Program-made: the position numbers and the translations under genes
Shown here: one piece after another, positions 6,171 to 12,109 of the stretch
Layout: each line of letters begins with the position of its first letter
How positions within the stretch are numbered: position 1 is the stretch's first letter
Assembly (NCBI GenBank): GCA_910587345.1
Contig: CAJUKH010000059.1
Coordinates: forward strand, 1 to 12,264
Reading direction: 5' to 3'
Source of the DNA: an uncultured Oscillospiraceae bacterium
GTDB lineage: Bacteria; Bacillota; Clostridia; Oscillospirales; Oscillospiraceae
DNA length: 12,264 bases
The notes under the pieces: generated by a model
What the model saw: only the letters and a program-made list of their open reading frames with translations
What the model was told of the DNA's origin: nothing
Database searches by the model: none

Positions 6171-6298
6171 TAGCAATCCAGAAGCACAGCAGAACACACC
6201 GATATGTTACCATTTAGAGGTCAACCTCCCCCCCCCCTTGATTTATACGGCTTTCCGGGTGTAGTAAAGAGGTGGCCGGTATGTTTACCCTCAAAAGA

Positions 6299-6332
6299 CC
6301 AAAAAAGGCCCTCAAAGCATTGCAGGGCCTTT
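6299..6332 (-). terminator. Rho-independent terminator after the replication gene
   Basis: AAAGGCCCT (6304-6312) pairs with AGGGCCTTT (6324-6332); on the minus strand the stem is followed directly by a run of six T. It begins six bases after the replication protein stop. The rest of the gap to the toxin-antitoxin promoter (6171-6298) holds a run of ten C at 6228-6237 and no convincing gene. Confidence 0.88.
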
Positions 6333-6338
6333 CCCGCC

Positions 6339-7844
6339 CTAATCCTGGTTTCCATCATGCAGCGCATCCAGAAGCCAGTCGCTCAACTCCTGGGACGGCT
6401 CAACCGGCACCGTAATGTGGCCATCCTTAAACCGCAGCGGCGGAGGCGGACAGTCCCACCACTTCCGAATGGTCTTAGGGTCAAGGCCGGTCTCCCGGTG
6501 ACAGTCGGCCTTGCGTCCCTCCGGGTGCTGCTGCCGCCATTCATATACCCGCCCCTGTACTGGCGGTCTTCCTCCATTCGTACACTCTCCCGATGCCACT
6601 TTGAATTGCCTATTCAGATTCATAAATTGGACATGAAGTCCCCGTTTTCTCCAATTTCTCTTATTGACCGGCATAGTCATGCCAGAAAGCCTTGCTATAT
6701 CATCCCTGGGAAACGTCACATAATCCTCGTTGAACATCGAGAGAGCCGCCTCTACATCCTCCCTAGTAAAGCGGTTGACCTCCTCAACGCTCATTTCATC
6801 ATAAGGCAGAAGGAGGGAATAGGCATCCCGGCGAAGCTCCTCCTCCTCAATCCCACACTTCTTCGCATAGATCGCCAAGGTCATTATTCCATGATAGCGG
6901 TGGCCCACACGGATCTCGTCCTGGATACGGCGCAACCACCAATCGTAGAGATCTCTCTTCACCGTCCAGCGACCTCTCCGCTCGCCCTTCACAATCCGGC
7001 GCTCATACCAGTCCGGATACTTCTCCTTTGCTACCGCCAGAGGCATACTGCTCTTTTTCAAAATGCCCTGCAACTTCTGCCGTTCTCCGTTTGATGCTGG
7101 TATGTACTCCAACAGATCATCCAGCTCCACCCGGCCCCCAAGCTGAAACGCCACCACAGGATAGCCTTTACCCAATTTCGTCCCGGAGCCGACTACCCTG
7201 AACCCCTGCATAAGACCCTGCATCTGCGGCTGCTTGATAGAGGACGTGTACCTGTTCCAAATTTGCCGGGTGAGGGAATACTTCAGTTCCTTCAGATAAT
7301 GCTGGTTTTGCGGATACATAGGAACCGGCTCGGACAGAACATAATACAGATGCAACCCTGTCCCGCTGTTCACCACAAAAGTAGCCTTCGGCAAAATATC
7401 CTTGTTCATTTGATGTAGCACATCCCGGAGCTGCGGCATACCAACCCCGTCAATATCGAAAACCAGGGCATACAGAAACCGGGCAAATTTTCCTGATCTC
7501 TTTTTCCCGTAATATGAGATTGGCGCCATGATGGTAAAATCGGTATCCATCAACTCTTCCAGTTTCTTCAGATCATCCGTAATGATATACCGCCTTGCCT
7601 TACCGTCCCCCTCTATCCCCAGGGCAATCCCATTGACAGAACCGCCCTTACCAGGGAGAGAAACAGCGATACCATTTGGCCTCTTATCCTCATAATGCCC
7701 TTTTCGCTCAAAAGACCCTTCCGGGAAAATCTCCCGGTAAAACTCAAACGGCGAAACCTGTTCTAAAAACTGCTCCAGGTGGGCATTCTTTTCCTTATAC
7801 AAGGCTTGATACTCCTCAACCGTTCCCCGAAAATTAACTATCAT
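6339..7844 (-). CDS. rep: Primase-polymerase-type plasmid replication protein, 501 aa
   Basis: Probable plasmid replicase of the archaeo-eukaryotic primase (AEP/prim-pol) superfamily. Key motifs are in family order: metal-binding DxD in ALVFDIDGVG (D130, D132), the SGTGLH motif (S160 to H165), and a following basic motif (GFRVVGSGTKLGKG, R216). Residues about 260-440 are a helical region, and about 443-463 (GRKADCHRETGLDPKTIRKWW) look like a helix-turn-helix that could read the origin. The start is an ATG at 7844 after GAGGGGA, overlapping the 93-aa upstream gene by 11 bases. No helicase domain is present, so host helicase loading is expected. It could be an accessory primase rather than the initiator, but it is the only replication candidate on the circle. 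It ends at a strong terminator. Confidence 0.8.
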   Translation of the reverse strand: MIVNFRGTVEEYQALYKEKNAHLEQFLEQVSPFEFYREIFPEGSFERKGHYEDKRPNGIAVSLPGKGGSVNGIALGIEGDGKARRYIITDDLKKLEELMDTDFTIMAPISYYGKKRSGKFARFLYALVFDIDGVGMPQLRDVLHQMNKDILPKATFVVNSGTGLHLYYVLSEPVPMYPQNQHYLKELKYSLTRQIWNRYTSSIKQPQMQGLMQGFRVVGSGTKLGKGYPVVAFQLGGRVELDDLLEYIPASNGERQKLQGILKKSSMPLAVAKEKYPDWYERRIVKGERRGRWTVKRDLYDWWLRRIQDEIRVGHRYHGIMTLAIYAKKCGIEEEELRRDAYSLLLPYDEMSVEEVNRFTREDVEAALSMFNEDYVTFPRDDIARLSGMTMPVNKRNWRKRGLHVQFMNLNRQFKVASGECTNGGRPPVQGRVYEWRQQHPEGRKADCHRETGLDPKTIRKWWDCPPPPLRFKDGHITVPVEPSQELSDWLLDALHDGNQD

Positions 7845-8115
7845 GCCATTCCCCTCTCTTAATCTTAAACCAATTCTGCGAAAACATCTTCAAAAACCGC
7901 CCAGAATAGCCCTTCATATCCACCAGGAAGGCTGCATACTCCTCCTGCGTCATAGCTCTCGTATCCTTTTCCAAGTAATAAATCGAAGAAGGCCCCTCAA
8001 ACGTATCCCAAATATAACTGGGAATCGCCCCATCAAGCGGAATACGCCCCAATAAGGCCCACTGACGAACAGTCTTGCTATCAACAGGCTTAATGCCCTT
8101 TTTTCTCTTACCCAT
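7834..8115 (-). CDS. Small basic protein encoded just before the replicase, 93 aa
   Basis: I do not recognise a named family. The N-terminus is very basic (GKRKKGIKP). Residues 12-30 (DSKTVRQWALLGRIPLDG) resemble the recognition part of excisionase or MerR-like small winged helices, and the rest is helical with many aromatics. The start is the ATG at 8115, eight bases after GAGAGGTGG; the longer open frame upstream runs into low-complexity pyrimidine-rich sequence and is rejected. The end overlaps the replicase start by 11 bases, so the two are translationally coupled. A DNA-binding role in replication initiation or copy control is a reasonable inference, because it sits between a hairpin-rich gap and rep. 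It could equally be a regulator unrelated to replication. Confidence 0.65.
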   Translation of the reverse strand: MGKRKKGIKPVDSKTVRQWALLGRIPLDGAIPSYIWDTFEGPSSIYYLEKDTRAMTQEEYAAFLVDMKGYSGRFLKMFSQNWFKIKRGEWHDS

Positions 8116-8623
8116 AAACCCACCTCTCACAAAAAAGAAAAAGAAGCAAAAAGAAAAAAATCCGCTACGGCGGGGACGAGGGAACCGCCCGTTGGGCGGC
8201 AAGGGGGGAAAGGGGGAGCCAAAGAGCGGCCCCTACGGGGCCTTAAAGAGAAAGTCACCTCCCCCTTTCCCCCCTTGCTCCGGCTGTGGAAATGATGGAA
8301 AACCCTACGGGTTTACCACATTCCCACAGCCTCCGCTCACCCCCCTTTTCCCCTCCGACTTTCTCCCGCTTTTGAAAAGAAAAAATAACGTTTTTTAGTT
8401 ACGAGAATACTCTTTAGAGGGCCGTTTATTATCAATGAGTTTTTCCCTATTTTTTTGTTGTAATTATAGCCTGTCCACCCAGGAATTTCAAGTCCCCTGG
8501 ACAGGCTATTTTAACACGCCTTTTAAGACCCTCAGAAGCCACACGAGCAGACCCAGGGGAGAAGGGACAGCCCCTCGCCAAACGCCCGCCAAGGCCCTCT
8601 GAACGCCGGTTGAAGGCCATAGA
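8116..8623. other. Hairpin-rich non-coding gap upstream of rep; candidate replication origin
   Basis: No gene is seen in these 508 bases. Bases 8131-8160 are purines but for one C on the plus strand. Then come CCGC-TACG-GCGG (about 8162-8173), CCGCCC-GTT-GGGCGG (about 8185-8199), a 20-bp stem (8199-8218 with 8259-8278) enclosing GGCCCC-TAC-GGGGCC (8228-8242), and a long imperfect hairpin at 8282-8331 with AAACCC-TAC-GGGTTT at its tip. An AT-rich stretch follows (8377-8400 and 8436-8468). An easily melted tract plus a cluster of hairpins next to the replicase suits an origin or a structured rep leader RNA that sets copy number. The sequence does not distinguish these. Confidence 0.45.
8466..8509. 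repeat. 11-bp inverted repeat downstream of the coiled-coil gene (terminator-like)
   Basis: ATAGCCTGTCC (8466-8476) and GGACAGGCTAT (8499-8509) are exact complements with a 22-nt loop. On the plus strand TTTAAC follows the stem; on the minus strand the tail is AATTACAAC. It lies about 115 bp after the coiled-coil gene and may end the recombinase operon, or belong to the candidate origin region. Confidence 0.5.
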
Positions 8624-9391
8624 TCACCGCGCCCGCATATCCGGCGGAACGATGCCCAGGGCCTTCGTGTGCATAAACACCAGCTCCCAATAGCCGGAGC
8701 GAAAATTGGCCCTCAGCCTTTGCTGCCCCGCCAGCAGTATATTCCGTTTCATGAAATCTTCCTTGACTGAAACATCCTCAATCATACCCTCATACCTTCC
8801 TCTGTATCTGGCTGATATTCCTATCTCCGCAATTAACCAAGCCCCGTCTTGGGGGAGCAAGTCTCTCTCAATTTGGGTCCTGGCCTCTTCCTCCGCAAAA
8901 TCGACCGAATAATAGCTTTGCAGCACAGTTTCCCACAGTTTTACTTTCTTCCACTTCTTCCCGTCCCTATAGCGGTATTCTTTTTCTTCTGAAGCAACGA
9001 CAACATACCCGGTGTGCTCTTTCTTGGGCTTCAGTTTCCGGTCTGCGTTCGCCCGTTCTCTGGCGATCCGCAACAGGTTCTCATTCAAGCCACGCTGATA
9101 GGCGCTTTCCCGCCGCTCTTCCTCCAGCTCTCCCTCCATGTCGGCTACCTTTTGCGCCGCCGATGCTTCCGCAGCCTGAACTTTATACCGTGCGTCATTT
9201 TCAAGCCGTTGCAGCCTCTTCTCTGCCTCATATTTTGTATTCCGGCTCTCCTGCTCCGCAGCAACGATTCGCCGGTGCAGCTCGTTATACTCCTTCAGCG
9301 ACAGAATCACATGGGAACACTCCGGGTCGGACAGACCGCCAGGAACTTCCTTGTAGCCGCCGAAAGTCCCTTCCTTCACATATTTCGCCAC
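8624..9391 (-). CDS. Coiled-coil protein of unknown function, 255 aa
   Basis: Function unknown. Residues about 30-118 form a long charged coiled coil with heptad-like repeats (EAEKRLQRLENDARYKVQAA, ADMEGELEEERRES). Residues about 125-255 form a compact domain with many aromatics and basic residues (EYRYRDGKKWKKVKLWETV, SARYRGRYEGMIEDV). There is no signal peptide or membrane segment. The start is a GTG at 9389-9391, six to seven bases after GGGAGGGG, a site that overlaps the recombinase stop; the gap is 14 nt, so the two are almost certainly co-transcribed and perhaps coupled. A recombinase accessory or a plasmid-maintenance filament are possible roles, but nothing in the sequence proves either. 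It is not a relaxase: no three-His or catalytic Tyr motif is visible. Confidence 0.72.
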   Translation of the reverse strand: MAKYVKEGTFGGYKEVPGGLSDPECSHVILSLKEYNELHRRIVAAEQESRNTKYEAEKRLQRLENDARYKVQAAEASAAQKVADMEGELEEERRESAYQRGLNENLLRIARERANADRKLKPKKEHTGYVVVASEEKEYRYRDGKKWKKVKLWETVLQSYYSVDFAEEEARTQIERDLLPQDGAWLIAEIGISARYRGRYEGMIEDVSVKEDFMKRNILLAGQQRLRANFRSGYWELVFMHTKALGIVPPDMRAR

Positions 9392-9405
9392 AGCGTTCCC
9401 CTCCC

Positions 9406-10428
9406 TTACAGGCCCCGAATATAATTGTCGGCAACCACGCTGATACGATTATGTCCGAGGGCCTTGCTGCACACCAGCATCGCCGCCTTGTCCAGTCTCT
9501 TCCCGGCCTCGTCCTTCCGGCAGACATATACCTCGCTCTGATACCGCCGCCCCGTTCCCCGGTTCACCCGGTCATAGGGGATCTCTTTTATCGCCCTGGC
9601 ATGGGCCTTATAGATGGCCGTGGCGTACTCCGCCCGGTATCCATGAATGTCGGCGCTTTTATGAACGTGCTGCCACACCTTTTCCTCTGGCGGCGTGCTT
9701 CTGATCCGCTCCACAATCTGCTCCGCATTCTTGCCGATAATGGGACTCAGGCGCATCCTGCCGCCCTTCCCATTCCGCACGAAGGTAAAATACTCCCCCT
9801 GGAACAGCCGGGTGTCCTGGAGCATGGTAAGCCGTTTCGTGTCCGCTGGCGTTCGCCGTTCCGCCGGGATAGCCTCCAGGCGGGAAATCTCCGCCTCGAT
9901 CTGCGCCCTGGTCACTAAGTCCTTTCCCCGCAGCTCCTCCAGCTCACTCCGGCGAAGCCCCGTCCCCCGGCAGAACTTAATCAGCTCGTCATTATTGGTT
10001 TTGGAGAAATGCCGGTCGCGCACCCGGTCCCCGCGGCTCCGCTTGATATCCTCCCGATTCCGTTTGGGGGGCTTGAAATAATTCTCGTCATCCGGCTGGA
10101 TGCCGTAGAGTTTGCCGAGGGCCTTCGCCTCAAGCTGAACAGTCCAGGCCGACAGGCCACGATCAACCTGCGCCTGAAGCCATTCATTGGCGTACTTTTT
10201 TGCGCTTTTCAGCGTGGTACACTTCGGATAGTTCTCCCTGATGTACTTGATAAAATATTTTGTGTGCTTCCAATATGCCTTGTAGGTGCTGACAGAGAAA
10301 ATCTTATCTCTGTCCGTCCCATTGGCTACCGCCGCCTTTTTGCTCTCCCCAAAGGCTTGCATTCCTGTCAGGCGTTCATATGCCTGTTGATGGAGGTCCT
10401 TCGAGTATGACTTATTTCTCCGGCCCAT
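9406..10428 (-). CDS. Tyrosine recombinase (integrase/Xer-like), 340 aa
   Basis: Site-specific recombinase, probably resolving plasmid multimers or driving integration. The N-terminal DNA-binding domain (about 45-115) is followed by the catalytic domain. The full active-site set is present: R159 in TGLRRSEL, K221 in the beta hairpin RNGKGGRMRL, H262 and R265 in IHGYR, H326 in KALGHNR, and nucleophile Y336 in DNYIRGL. Compared with XerC/XerD it has an extra charged helical insert of about 35 residues (170-205) and another basic insert (about 275-310). The start is an ATG after AAAGGGGATGA. It leads an operon with the coiled-coil gene. An 11-bp inverted repeat lies just upstream and could be its recombination site or operator. 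Since the molecule is a circle with partition genes, resolution is more likely than integration. Confidence 0.88.
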   Translation of the reverse strand: MGRRNKSYSKDLHQQAYERLTGMQAFGESKKAAVANGTDRDKIFSVSTYKAYWKHTKYFIKYIRENYPKCTTLKSAKKYANEWLQAQVDRGLSAWTVQLEAKALGKLYGIQPDDENYFKPPKRNREDIKRSRGDRVRDRHFSKTNNDELIKFCRGTGLRRSELEELRGKDLVTRAQIEAEISRLEAIPAERRTPADTKRLTMLQDTRLFQGEYFTFVRNGKGGRMRLSPIIGKNAEQIVERIRSTPPEEKVWQHVHKSADIHGYRAEYATAIYKAHARAIKEIPYDRVNRGTGRRYQSEVYVCRKDEAGKRLDKAAMLVCSKALGHNRISVVADNYIRGL

Positions 10429-10442
10429 TTCATCCCCTTTCT

Positions 10443-10489
10443 GGACTATCCCTTATACGCACTTTTTGTAGCTATCAGAGGGATAGTCC
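10443..10489. repeat. 11-bp inverted repeat upstream of the recombinase gene
   Basis: GGACTATCCCT (10443-10453) and AGGGATAGTCC (10479-10489) are exact complements 25 bases apart, ending 15 bases before the recombinase start. Between them the minus strand has TATAAG, a possible -10. Likely roles are an operator for autoregulation, a leader hairpin close to the ribosome site, or a recombinase core site. The spacer is far longer than the 6-8 bp normal for Xer-type sites. Confidence 0.55.
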
Positions 10490-10545
10490 TGGTATAAATT
10501 ATTTTATATCAATAATACACTTCTATTAAATATATAAAACATATT

Positions 10546-10579
10546 ATATAATTTATATATCGTACTTACCTTATATAGT
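10546..10579. repeat. AT-rich repeats matching the parA promoter region
   Basis: ATAATTTATATA (10548-10559) is the reverse complement of the two copies near parA, and TTATATAGT (10571-10579) repeats 5053-5061. The surrounding 10495-10585 is almost all A and T. This could be a second binding site for the ParA partner, a melting region of an origin, or promoter sequence for the gap downstream on the plus strand. Confidence 0.4.
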
Positions 10580-10644
10580 TTATACGTGTTAAAGCCAGGC
10601 CGCCTCATGTCAGCTCCAGTCGGAGACTCGGCAATCGGCAAAGT

Positions 10645-10713
10645 ACACTTTTTAACGTCTTATGTGTGACGGGTTTGGGAGAACTCCCTACACTTTTTTC
10701 TTGCTTATGTGTG
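10645..10713. repeat. Two-part direct repeats ACACTTTTT ... CTTATGTGTG
   Basis: ACACTTTTT is followed five bases later by CTTATGTGTG at 10645-10668 and, with the same internal spacing, at 10690-10713. The five middle bases differ. Start-to-start distance is 45 bp, about four helix turns, which is what iterons bound by one protein show. ACAC and GTGT also make each unit partly palindromic. The inverse word CACACATA reappears at 11199-11206 in the loop of the 18-bp palindrome. Confidence 0.6.
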
Positions 10714-11102
10714 CAGCCCTATTTATTGAGATCTACGGCAGTTAGGATTCTGTCGGCTCCTTTGTAGAGGGAGCGGCTCTCCGGCAGATTTACAGTATGA
10801 CCGGCTGCGTTCGGAAGGTGGGAAGGGACACGATACGTTTTACTTACCATCGCTTTCAAAAAGATTACTCGCTCAGGGTCCATGATGCGCTTTCCAATTC
10901 ACAAAGGTTACTAAGGCAAGCCCGCGCACCATACAGGTGTATCACCCCCGAATGGCTTCTGATTAGCAAACTGCTAAACCCCCGACCGGCGAACCAGGAG
11001 CCGGGACGCTCTGGGCCTAATTACTATTTACCCTCGCCCAGACGAGCTTTGATTGTGCTGCAACACTCCTTTCCTAACTGACCTTAGCAGCGATTTTTTA
11101 TG

Positions 11103-11130
11103 ACAGCAGTAAATTATTTCCTGCTGTTTT
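11103..11130 (+). terminator. Plus-strand terminator-like hairpin in the non-coding gap
   Basis: ACAGCAG (11103-11109) pairs with CTGCTGT (11121-11127) around an AT-rich loop and is followed by TTTC. No plus-strand gene precedes it, so if functional it ends a non-coding transcript. The stem is short and the T-run only four, so this is moderate evidence. Confidence 0.4.
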
Positions 11131-11180
11131 CAGTATAGCATAGATTTCCGGGGCAGTCAAGATATTCCGATTATATTAGA

Positions 11181-11229
11181 TATAACGGTTTACCCGTTCA
11201 CACATAGCGCAAACGGGTAAACCGTTATA
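11181..11229. repeat. 18-bp perfect inverted repeat
   Basis: Arms 11181-11198 (TATAACGGTTTACCCGTT) and 11212-11229 are exact complements with a 13-nt spacer containing CACACATA. It abuts the next stem (11230-11278) with no gap. It is too strong to be chance. A second terminator, a single-strand or double-strand replication origin, a recombinase target or a protein binding site are all possible. No T-run follows it on either strand. Confidence 0.75.
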
Positions 11230-11278
11230 AACACAAAGAGGCGACCTCTGCCAAACGCAGAGGTCGCCTCTTTGTGTT
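11230..11278 (-). terminator. Terminator with 21-bp perfect stem after the envelope operon
   Basis: Arms 11230-11250 and 11258-11278 are exact complements around CCAAACG. The stem starts 17 bases after the stop of the 255-aa secreted protein, the last gene of the module. On the minus strand the 3' arm ends CTCTTTGTGTT followed by TATAAC, so the U-tract is weak but the stem is very strong. The symmetric sequence could also block transcripts arriving on the plus strand. Confidence 0.75.
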
Positions 11279-11294
11279 CCTGTTCGCCGTCAAT

Positions 11295-12062
11295 TTAATA
11301 GGGGATTCTAACACGAACTGTATAAGGGACAATGATACCGGCCGACTGCGCATCTGCCATCGTATTCACGGCTACATCAGCAATCGAGTCTCCATAAGAC
11401 TGGTCTCCATGTTCATAGTCATATGTATCAGTGAGAGTAAAGACATTGTTCTTTTTTTCATATCTGAATAGATGAATAGAATAGTATAAGTCCATTTCTC
11501 CACTGGACGAAAATTCTCCGCTACCAGAGGGACGCCCGCTTTTAATAAGGCCCTTCACAACAGAGCTGTTCCGTATAATATCTTGGTTCGATGGAATATA
11601 AACATGACTTTCATCATCGTTATTTCTTGCGGTCACCAGAAGCTCTGCTGATAAAAAGTACCGTTTACTTGAAAACCAGGTGACGACTGCAGCTACGGCT
11701 GTTTTTAAGTATGCATCATTGATGGGATCACTTTGCGGCATAATATTGTCAGATTCAGAAGACCTGTAATTGGCGTAATCAGCAATTAGGGTATCGACAC
11801 CAGCTGCAAGGTTAAGCCAATGTTCTCGATCTGATGTGGTTTCTGCCTGTAGAGCATTGAGTCTGTATTGAGACCGCAGATTATACAATTCTGCTTCGAT
11901 AGAAGTCCCGCTTGCTTGCAATTCTCCATTGATATCAGAGACTACCGTTTCAATGGAAGTTACCTTTTGGTCAGAAGGCTCCGCTGCAAAAGCAATAGAC
12001 CAGGTTGAAAACATGGCAAGAACCAGGAAAAGGGAACTGATTCTGAAAAAGACCTTTTTCAT
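11295..12062 (-). CDS. Secreted protein, 255 aa, last gene of the envelope module
   Basis: Function unknown. Residues 1-26 are a signal peptide (MKKVFFR, hydrophobic core, cleavage near AFA). The mature N-terminal part (about 30-115) is helical and charged. The C-terminal half (about 120-255) is mixed, rich in Ser, Asp and Tyr (SGRPSGSGEFSSSGEMDLYY, TLTDTYDYEHGDQSYGD). It has no Cys and no wall-anchor LPxTG motif, so it is either released or held non-covalently. The start is the ATG at 12062, chosen because it gives a normal signal peptide; its likely ribosome site AAAGGAG is 35 nt upstream with a hairpin between. It follows the 170-aa membrane protein gene by 47 nt and ends at a strong terminator. 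It may be a substrate or partner of the upstream wall enzyme, by context only. Confidence 0.82.
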   Translation of the reverse strand: MKKVFFRISSLFLVLAMFSTWSIAFAAEPSDQKVTSIETVVSDINGELQASGTSIEAELYNLRSQYRLNALQAETTSDREHWLNLAAGVDTLIADYANYRSSESDNIMPQSDPINDAYLKTAVAAVVTWFSSKRYFLSAELLVTARNNDDESHVYIPSNQDIIRNSSVVKGLIKSGRPSGSGEFSSSGEMDLYYSIHLFRYEKKNNVFTLTDTYDYEHGDQSYGDSIADVAVNTMADAQSAGIIVPYTVRVRIPY

Positions 12063-12073
12063 AGCGTAGTAGA

Positions 12074-12104
12074 GCAGATAGTTTTCTTATCTGCGCACTC
12101 CTTT
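12074..12104 (-). promoter_or_regulatory. Ribosome site separated from its start codon by a hairpin
   Basis: AAAGGAG (12098-12104 on the minus strand) is too far from the ATG at 12062 to work directly. Between them GCAGATA (12074-12080) pairs with TATCTGC (12088-12094). Folding would shorten the effective distance to about 14 nt. Translation of the secreted protein may depend on that fold. Confidence 0.5.
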
Positions 12105-12109
12105 CATTG

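Larger units (their letters stand above)
10590..11135 (+). ncRNA. Candidate large structured non-coding RNA (or origin/centromere)
   Basis: About 545 bases without a believable gene but dense in hairpins. Seen on the plus strand: TCTGTCGG with CCGGCAGA (about 10750-10790) enclosing CTCC/GGAG; GGTG-TAT-CACC (about 10938-10949); TTAGCA-AAC-TGCTAA (about 10962-10977); CCGGC with GCCGG (about 10984-11003); TCTGGGC with GCCCAGA (about 11009-11042). It is preceded by an AT-rich stretch and followed by a terminator-like hairpin facing the plus direction (11103-11130), the one direction in which no gene lies. That architecture fits a large ornate RNA of the kind known from clostridial and lactobacillal mobile elements (for example ROOL or GOLLD). 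I cannot assign it to any of those. An origin or centromere would also have such structure. Confidence 0.3.

Noticed and set aside
6118..6213. Minus-strand 31-aa frame upstream of the antitoxin, after a G-rich ribosome-like site
   Set aside because: It covers the -35 and -10 of the toxin-antitoxin promoter, so it would lie mostly upstream of the transcript start.
6204..7094. Plus-strand 296-aa open frame
   Set aside because: Shadow of the replicase gene on the other strand; it shows no domain signature and begins in the terminator region.
9163..9918. Plus-strand 251-aa open frame
   Set aside because: Antisense to both the recombinase and the coiled-coil gene, with a Pro/Arg/His-rich composition typical of shadow frames in GC-rich genes.
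10970..11020. tRNA-like GGTTCG on the minus strand within the gap
   Set aside because: No paired T arm of five bases, no acceptor stem and no anticodon arm at the proper distances.
10797..11081. Plus-strand 94-aa open frame in the non-coding gap
   Set aside because: No ribosome site before the ATG, composition rich in Arg, Pro and Ser without any fold pattern, and the only plus-strand candidate on a molecule where all else is minus. The hairpins across it suit RNA or DNA structure better.
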